DNA of 34,284 nt, taken from assembly GCA_022826025.1 (NCBI GenBank), contig JAJDVR010000178.1, forward strand, positions 1 to 34,284, written 5' to 3'. The stretch's first letter is position 1, and every line of letters starts with the position of its first letter. Below are positions 25,833 to 32,266 of this stretch, in pieces. The notes under the pieces were generated by a model that saw only the letters and a list, made by a program, of their open reading frames with translations, made no database searches and was not told the origin of the DNA. The translations under genes and the position numbers were made by a program. Source of the DNA: Gemmatimonadota bacterium (GTDB taxonomy: Bacteria; Gemmatimonadota; Gemmatimonadetes; Longimicrobiales; Gaopeijiaceae).

Positions 25833-28800
25833 GTGCGCGGCCATGTCGGAACCCGCTTCGGGATGGCGGGGGCGCTGTGGGGGACCGTTCCCCTGGCCGT
25901 CACCCTGACGGTCGCCTGGTGGCTCGGGGGTGCGGCGGGGTGGCGTCAGGGAAGCGCTGCGCCGCTGATCCTGGACGGGTTCGCGATCGCCGCGGTCGCC
26001 ACCCTGGTCGCCCTGCTGCTCCGGCTCCGGCGCCGTTGGCTCGACGAAGCCAGGGTCGCCGCAACCATGGAGGAGGCGGCCGGTCTGGCCCGCGGCGTGG
26101 TGCGCGGTTCGCTCGAACTCTCCCGGTCGGTTCCGCCCGGTGTGTCGGCCGCGCTGGCACGCCGGGCCGAGGCGCGGGTTGCGGGACGCCTCACGTCCCC
26201 CACGTCCGTGCTGGCAGGGTCGCTCCACCGGCGCAGCGGGCGCTGGATGCGCCTCGGGGCGGGGGCACTGGTGGTGGCCAGCGTACCTGTGATCTCCGCA
26301 TGGGTCGCGTCGCCGGAGCGGTCGCGGCGCGCCTGGTCGGGGCTCGCAACTCCCTTCGGGGTGATGGCGAGCCCGCGTTATGCCCCTCTGGTGGTCCGGC
26401 CGGGGGACATCGAGGTGTCCCGCGGGTCGGATGTCACCATCGAGGTCGAAACGATGGGACGCCTCGAGGTTACCCTGCACTCCAGCGCACCCGGAGAGGT
26501 GCCGCGCGCGGACACGCGCCAGGTGCCCGACAGCGTCGCAAGGTTCCGGTTCAACGCCGTGGAAAGCGCCTTCGAGTACTGGGCGACGGCCCCTGACGGG
26601 AGCATGAGCGAGCGCTACCGGGTCACCCCGGTGGACCCGCTGTTCGTCGCGGATCTGGTTCTTCAGCTCACCTTTCCCCCCCACACCGGCCGCTATGCGG
26701 AGGAGTACCGGGGATCCGCGCCCCGGTTGAGCGTTCCGGTGGGAACCCGCATACGCGTGGAAGGACGTGCCAGCCGCGAACTCCAGGTCGCCAGCCTCGC
26801 AGTCGAGGAGCCGGGCGGGCCGGCGGTCGCTCTGCAGATCGACGGCCCCCGCTTCCATGCCGACTGGACGCCGCGCGTCGGGGGCGTATACCACTGGGAT
26901 CTGGTCGACGCGCGCGGCGGCAGTCCGGAGCTCCCGCCCGTCCCTCTCGACATCACCCTCGTGCGCGACTCGGTGCCCGCCGTCGCCATCGTCTTTCCCG
27001 GCCGCGACACCGTTCTGCCGCTCTCGATGGAGCAGCCGCTGGTCGTCCAGGCTCAGGACGACTACGGGCTCGCCTCCGTCGAACTGGTGGCCTACCGGGT
27101 GAGGTCTCTGGGGGCACCGGAGGATCCGGTCGTGCGCAGGATGGGAATGGCCGGCACCCGGAGCGCGCTGGTGCGCCCGCTCCTGGACGTGTCCGACTGG
27201 GGATTGCTCGCCGGCGACGTGATTCGCTACCAGGCGCGCGTGGTCGACAACGCGCCGTCGCCGCAGATCGGCGAAAGCCCCGAATACACACTGCGCATGC
27301 CTGAGGCCTCCGAGCTTCGCTGGCAGGCCCAGCAGATGCTCGAGGACGCGGCTGCCGAAGTCGAGTCGCTGGCGGAGCAGGCGGGAGAAGCAGCCGCGGA
27401 AACCCGCGAGCTGGAGCGCCGCAATCAGGCGGAGCTCGCCGAGGAGCGCCGGGATCCGGGAACGCGGGGGGAGGAAGAGCTGAGCTTCGAGGAACAGGAG
27501 GAGCTGCGCCAGGCGCTCGAGGCGCAGGAGGAACTGGCTGCGGAGGTGGATTCGCTGAGGCAGGAGCTGGAGGAAGTCTCCGAATCCATGCGCCAGGCGG
27601 GTCTACCGGATCCCGAGTTCAGGGAGGAGATGGACGAGCTTCAGCGTCTGCTCGAGGAGATGATGCCGGAGGAACTGCGCGAACGCATGGAAGACATGGC
27701 GCGCAACCTCGACGAGATGGACGAGACTGCATCGCTGGAGGCGTTGGAGCGGCTCGCGCAGGACCAGGAAGAGCTGCGTCAGCGTCTGGAGGAATCCATC
27801 GAGCGCTTCCGCCGGGCCGCCACGGAACAGGAACTGCGCGCCGCCGAGGAGGAGGCCGCGGAGTTGGCGCGCAGGGAGGAGGCGCTCGCCGACGCGATGG
27901 AGGAGGGGGACACCCTCCAGTTGCGCGCGCGCCAGCAGGCCGACCTGGAGCAGCAGACCGAGGCGCTCCTGGAGCGCATGGAGGAGGCGCGCGAGCACCT
28001 CGACGAGCTGGGAGAGCAACAGGCCGGAGATCGGGCCGAGGCCGCAGGCGAGCGTACCGACGAAGCCCGCCGCGACATGGCCGAAGCCCGCCGGCAGGCG
28101 GAGTCGGGAGAAGCACAGTCGGCCGCGCAGGAGGCCAGAGAGGCGGCTGAGGCGCTCAGGGAAGCCCGGGAGGCGCTGGCGGAAGCGCGCGCCGAGATGA
28201 CGGAAACCATGGACGCCGCGGTCCGCGAGGCGCTCCAGCAGACGGCGGAGGATGCGCTCTCCCTGGCGCGCCAACAGGCCGCGTTGCGCGAACAGATGCG
28301 CCGCGCGAACGCGGAGCAGCAGGCGGCCATGCGGGCCGACGAAGCCTCGCTCCTGCGCGGCGTGCGCAACATGGCCGAGAATCTGAGCGCGGGCTCCCGG
28401 GCCTCGGGCCAGGTCGATCGCGACGTCAGCACCGCCATCGGCGAAGCCATGGAGGCCATCAGCGAGACCCTGGAGGCGCTCGACAGCCGGCGCGGGTCGA
28501 CTCCGTCCCCGACCGCAACCGCGGAGACAGCTGTGCGAGCGCTCAACCAGGTGGCGCTCCAGGCCATCGCAAGTGCCGGGCAGTCGGGGCAGGAGGCGGC
28601 CTCGGGCGGAGCCGGAGAGATGCAGGAGATGCTCGAGACCATCGCCCAGCGTCAGGGTGATCTGATCATCCAGACCGAGGAACTCATGCCGATGCAGCTG
28701 GGGGAGCAGGCGCTCGCCAGGCAGATGCAGCAGCTCTCGCAGGGTCAGGAGGCAGTGGCCGGCGAGCTCGGTGATCTGGCACAGCGGCCGAACTCGGAAG

Positions 28801-29168
28801 AGCAGGCGCTCGGGAACCTCGATGAACTCGCGCAGGAGGCGGCCGCCCTCGCCGAGGCACTTGCCATGGAACGCCTGCGCGCGGAAACCATCGAACGGCA
28901 GGAGCAGCTCTTCCAGCGTCTGCTGGACGCCGGACGAAGCCTTGAGCGGGACGAGGAGTCGGAGGAGCGGGAATCCGAGGTTCCCGGAGAATTCGAGCGA
29001 AACACAGTAGCGCCTCTTGCGGATGAGGACATGAATGCGCTTCGGTTCGAGCTTCCGGCAGCGGATGTGCTGGGTCGCCTGCCCCCGGCGCAGAGGCGCC
29101 TGGTGATCGAGTACTTCGAGCGTCTCAACCGGGCTGCGGCCAGCCCGCCTCCCGGGGGCGGGTCGTGA
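25833..29168 (+). CDS. Large DUF4175-like membrane protein with a long coiled coil
   Basis: A 1,111-residue protein resembling the DUF4175-type members of MoxR/BatA gene clusters. Three hydrophobic helices lie near the N terminus (~11-33, 43-66 and 145-165). A periplasmic beta-rich part follows (~180-485), with SPRYAPLVVRPGDIEVSRGS, FPPHTGRYAEEY and VPVGTRIRVEGRA, typical of this family. Residues ~489-900 form an extremely Glu/Ala/Gln/Arg-rich region predicted as coiled coil, with more helices to ~1040 and a short C-terminal domain (LPPAQRRLVIEYFERLNR). The GTG at 25833 is the first usual start after the DUF4159 stop; the frame is open back to a CTG overlapping that stop at 25788. Probably a structural or scaffold protein of the envelope; function unknown. 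Confidence 0.8.
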   Translation: MRGHVGTRFGMAGALWGTVPLAVTLTVAWWLGGAAGWRQGSAAPLILDGFAIAAVATLVALLLRLRRRWLDEARVAATMEEAAGLARGVVRGSLELSRSVPPGVSAALARRAEARVAGRLTSPTSVLAGSLHRRSGRWMRLGAGALVVASVPVISAWVASPERSRRAWSGLATPFGVMASPRYAPLVVRPGDIEVSRGSDVTIEVETMGRLEVTLHSSAPGEVPRADTRQVPDSVARFRFNAVESAFEYWATAPDGSMSERYRVTPVDPLFVADLVLQLTFPPHTGRYAEEYRGSAPRLSVPVGTRIRVEGRASRELQVASLAVEEPGGPAVALQIDGPRFHADWTPRVGGVYHWDLVDARGGSPELPPVPLDITLVRDSVPAVAIVFPGRDTVLPLSMEQPLVVQAQDDYGLASVELVAYRVRSLGAPEDPVVRRMGMAGTRSALVRPLLDVSDWGLLAGDVIRYQARVVDNAPSPQIGESPEYTLRMPEASELRWQAQQMLEDAAAEVESLAEQAGEAAAETRELERRNQAELAEERRDPGTRGEEELSFEEQEELRQALEAQEELAAEVDSLRQELEEVSESMRQAGLPDPEFREEMDELQRLLEEMMPEELRERMEDMARNLDEMDETASLEALERLAQDQEELRQRLEESIERFRRAATEQELRAAEEEAAELARREEALADAMEEGDTLQLRARQQADLEQQTEALLERMEEAREHLDELGEQQAGDRAEAAGERTDEARRDMAEARRQAESGEAQSAAQEAREAAEALREAREALAEARAEMTETMDAAVREALQQTAEDALSLARQQAALREQMRRANAEQQAAMRADEASLLRGVRNMAENLSAGSRASGQVDRDVSTAIGEAMEAISETLEALDSRRGSTPSPTATAETAVRALNQVALQAIASAGQSGQEAASGGAGEMQEMLETIAQRQGDLIIQTEELMPMQLGEQALARQMQQLSQGQEAVAGELGDLAQRPNSEEQALGNLDELAQEAAALAEALAMERLRAETIERQEQLFQRLLDAGRSLERDEESEERESEVPGEFERNTVAPLADEDMNALRFELPAADVLGRLPPAQRRLVIEYFERLNRAAASPPPGGGS

Positions 29169-30946
29169 GCAAAGGCACCCGCCGGAGCCTGTCCGGAGCC
29201 CTGTCGCTCGTGTCGGCCCTGGCGGCGCTGGTACCCGGCGCAGCGGATGCCCAACTGTCCTCGAGCGAGGAATCCAGGCTTCTGCGCGAGGCGGCGCGCG
29301 CCGAGTCGGCGGGCGACTATGCCGCCTCCGTCGAGATCCTTACCTCGCTGTTGGCGGAGCGGCCCGCTTCGTCCGGAGCCATCTTCGCCCTGGAGCGCGT
29401 GCTGCGGGCACAGGGCCGGGTGTCGCAGGTCCTGGATCCCATCGACGCGTTCCTGGCGGTCGACCCCGTGTCCACCGGTCCCCGCTACCTCAAGCTGAGG
29501 ATTCTCCTGGAGGTGGATTCCCTGGCTGAGCTGCGTTCCGCGGCGGAATCCTGGATCGCGCAGAACCCGGCCTCGCCCGATTCCTACCGCGAAGTTGCGC
29601 GAGTGTACGAACGGGCGTTCGGGGGCGAGGAAGCCCTGTCCGTGCTTCGGCGGGGACAGAGCCGTGCCGGTGGAGGAGTCCTCGCGGTGGAAGCGGGAGA
29701 CGTTCTGCTTCGGCTTGAGCGTCCCCGCGAGGCTCTCATGGAGTGGGCTCGCGCGCTCGACGGACCGGATGCCCAGGCGCCCGGAGCGTTACGGCGGATG
29801 GTGCGCACGGGCGGGGAGCATCCCGCGTTGGCACCCGGAGTGGTTCGCGAGCTGACGGCGGAAGGTGCGTCCGAGACCCGCAGGCGGGCGGCGATCGAGA
29901 TCGCGCTCGAAGCCCGCGTGCAGCCGGAGGCGCTGCGCCTTGCCGAGGAGTTTGCGGGAGATCTTCCCGAGCGTGAGCGCGAGGGCTTCCTCAATGCGTT
30001 GCTGCGGCTCGCCGAGGAAAAGGACGCCGATCAGCTCGCGCTGTGGACCCTGCAGCAACTGCGTCGGGAGACTCCGAGGGGTTCACGAGCGCGCACGCTG
30101 GATCGACAGATCGCCGTCACCTCGCTCGTGGCCGGCGATACCGTCCGCGCGCTGGAGGCCAGGGAGCGGTACGCCCGCGGGCTGCCCGAGCGCTCGCCGG
30201 AGCGGCGACGGGCTCTGGCCGAGATGATTCGCCTGGAGGCGGCGACCGGCGCTCCGCTCGAGCTGCTGGACCGCTTCGCAGCGTTCCGCCAGGAGTTTCC
30301 GAACGCACCCGAAACCGACCCGCTGGCGGTGGCGCTTTCGGCACGCTTCCGCAAGAACGACGATCCGGAGACCGCGGCGTTTGTGCTGGAGGGGGTTCAG
30401 GGTCCGCTGAGCGCGCAGGAGCGTGCGTGGCTGGCGCTCGAGGCGGGCAACCGGGAGGGTGCCCGGATCAACCTGATGCTCGCCGCGGCGGGACTGCCCG
30501 CGACCGAAGCCACCGTGATCGTGCAGCTGATCGGCATCCTGGACCGGGTCGGCGAGCAGGCGGCCGCGCTGGCGGGCAGGGTATCCATCGCGCGCCACAG
30601 GGACGGCGCCGGGCCGGCATTCTCGCTGGTGAACGAAGCGGTGCACGCCCTGCCGCCGGAAGACCAGCCTCCCCTCCTCGCCATGGCCGCCCGCATCGCC
30701 GACGAGATCGACCAGCAGGGCGAGGCGGCGCGTCTGCGCGAGTCTCTCGCCGCCACCTTTCCGGAGTCGAGCGAGGCGCCGGAAGCCATCCTGCAGCTGG
30801 CCCGCTACCGGGCTGCCACCCCCACCGGCGTGCCGGCAGCCATCGAGCTGCTCCAGGAACTCATTCTGGCCCGTCCCAACAGCGCGGTCGTGCCGGTGGC
30901 GCGCCGCGAACTGGAACGCCTGAGGGCGTCAGGAGGTGCATCGTGA
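29165..30946 (+). CDS. Secreted TPR-repeat protein
   Basis: A 593-residue protein with a signal peptide (SLVSALAALVPGAADAQ, probable cleavage after ADA) and helical repeats of TPR type through most of its length, clearest at ~39-85 (EAARAESAGDYAASVEILTSLL and the helix pair after it), ~460-500 and the last 60 residues (AIELLQELILARPNSAVVPVARREL). TPR domains make protein-protein contacts, so it probably acts as a periplasmic adaptor for the products of the neighbouring genes. The GTG start overlaps the stop of the DUF4175-like gene (GTGA) and its own stop overlaps the next start in the same way. No enzymatic motif seen. Confidence 0.8.
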   Translation: MSKGTRRSLSGALSLVSALAALVPGAADAQLSSSEESRLLREAARAESAGDYAASVEILTSLLAERPASSGAIFALERVLRAQGRVSQVLDPIDAFLAVDPVSTGPRYLKLRILLEVDSLAELRSAAESWIAQNPASPDSYREVARVYERAFGGEEALSVLRRGQSRAGGGVLAVEAGDVLLRLERPREALMEWARALDGPDAQAPGALRRMVRTGGEHPALAPGVVRELTAEGASETRRRAAIEIALEARVQPEALRLAEEFAGDLPEREREGFLNALLRLAEEKDADQLALWTLQQLRRETPRGSRARTLDRQIAVTSLVAGDTVRALEARERYARGLPERSPERRRALAEMIRLEAATGAPLELLDRFAAFRQEFPNAPETDPLAVALSARFRKNDDPETAAFVLEGVQGPLSAQERAWLALEAGNREGARINLMLAAAGLPATEATVIVQLIGILDRVGEQAAALAGRVSIARHRDGAGPAFSLVNEAVHALPPEDQPPLLAMAARIADEIDQQGEAARLRESLAATFPESSEAPEAILQLARYRAATPTGVPAAIELLQELILARPNSAVVPVARRELERLRASGGAS

Positions 30947-32226
30947 ACGCTTTCAACTGGTCGAGAGCCGGGCGGTGCACGGCCCGGACGGCACTTCTCG
31001 CAGCCCTGTTGCTGGCTCCGGCAGCCCTGCGGGCCCAGCATCTGCTGGTGCCGATGGACCAGGATCAGGACGACCACCTGAAGGCCTATGGCCTCACCTA
31101 CCGGAGCCTCGAGCGGGGCGCGACGGCGGAGTGGCTGCTCAACTACCGGGACGGCTCCTTCCTTTTGCCGGACAGGCAGGACGTTCGTCGGGAAGCGGCG
31201 TTGCGCGGCGTCAGCATCGAACCCGTGAGCGCCGCCGACGTAGCCGCAATGCGCGCGCTGATCGCGCGCTCCAACATGGAGTCGGTGATCCTCGAGAAGG
31301 CGCCCAGCGTCGCGATCTACACGCCGGCCAACACGACGCCCTGGGACGACGCCGTAACGATGGCGCTCGAGTACGCGGGCATCACCTACGACAAGGTGTG
31401 GGATCCGGAAGTCCTGAACGGGGATCTGGATAACTACGAATGGCTCCATCTCCACCACGAGGACTTTACGGGCCAGTACTCCAAGTTCTTCATCACGTAC
31501 GCGGGAGCTCCCTGGCTGCAGGAGGAAGTGGCCCGAAACCAGGAGGTGGCGACCGCGTTCGGATATCCGCACGTGCCCGCGCTCAAGAAGGCGGTTGCGA
31601 GCGTGATTCTGGACTACGTCGAAGGAGGCGGCTTCCTCTTTGCCATGTGCTCGGCAACGGAGACGCTCGGCCTGGCCCTGGCGGCCCGGGAAGCCGATAT
31701 CGCGGCAGCGTTCGCCGATGGTACTCCGCCGGCCCTCGACGCCTCGGCACACATGCAGTGGGCCCGGGCGCTGGGGTTTCAGAACGCCGAAGTGCAGCTC
31801 TCCCCGTCGGTCAACGCGTTCAGCGACATCGACGGCCATCAGGTGAACACCCCGTGGCGCGAGGAACTGGGAACGTTCACCCTCTTCGAGTTCTCGGCCA
31901 AGCTGGATCCCGTGCCGTCGATGCTGACGCAGAGCCATGAGGACGTGCTCTCCGACTTCTACGGGCTCACCACCTCCTTCCGCCTGGACCGCATCAAGCC
32001 GGGCGCCATCATCCTGGCGCAGGAGGGCGGATGGGCCAAGTACATTCACGGAAACCGGGGCGAGGGAACCTGGACCTTCTATGGCGGGCACGACCCGGAA
32101 GACCCGGAGCACCAGATCGGCGATCCGCCCACGGATCTCTCGCTGCACGCCAATTCGGGCGGCTATCGCCTGATTCTGAACAACGTCCTGTTCCCGGCGG
32201 CTCGCAAGAAGCAGCGCAAGACCTGA
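30943..32226 (+). CDS. Secreted conserved protein often mislabelled asparagine synthetase B
   Basis: A 427-residue exported protein: a basic N terminus, a hydrophobic stretch ending in ALRAQ (signal peptide, cleavage about residue 32), then a domain beginning HLLVPMDQDQDDHLKAYG. From memory, close relatives in Bacteroidetes and other phyla are labelled asparagine synthetase B, but neither the N-terminal nucleophile Cys nor the ATP-pyrophosphatase SGGxDS loop of that enzyme is present. Notable segments are YTPANTTPWDDAVTMALEYAGI, WLHLHHEDFTGQ (H169-Q178) and GGGFLFAMCSATETL with C236 at what could be a nucleophile turn of an amidotransferase-like fold. GTG 30943 overlaps the TPR gene's stop and has a perfect AGGAGGTG ribosome site. 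Function unknown. Confidence 0.8.
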   Translation: MNAFNWSRAGRCTARTALLAALLLAPAALRAQHLLVPMDQDQDDHLKAYGLTYRSLERGATAEWLLNYRDGSFLLPDRQDVRREAALRGVSIEPVSAADVAAMRALIARSNMESVILEKAPSVAIYTPANTTPWDDAVTMALEYAGITYDKVWDPEVLNGDLDNYEWLHLHHEDFTGQYSKFFITYAGAPWLQEEVARNQEVATAFGYPHVPALKKAVASVILDYVEGGGFLFAMCSATETLGLALAAREADIAAAFADGTPPALDASAHMQWARALGFQNAEVQLSPSVNAFSDIDGHQVNTPWREELGTFTLFEFSAKLDPVPSMLTQSHEDVLSDFYGLTTSFRLDRIKPGAIILAQEGGWAKYIHGNRGEGTWTFYGGHDPEDPEHQIGDPPTDLSLHANSGGYRLILNNVLFPAARKKQRKT

Positions 32227-32266
32227 CGCGGACGGCAGGGAAGATCAACCTCCGGACCTCCGCCTC

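Noticed and set aside
30943-32226. Asparagine synthetase B as the function of this gene.
   Set aside because: No N-terminal nucleophile Cys, no SGGxDS ATP-pyrophosphatase loop, and a signal peptide is present; the name is a database habit.
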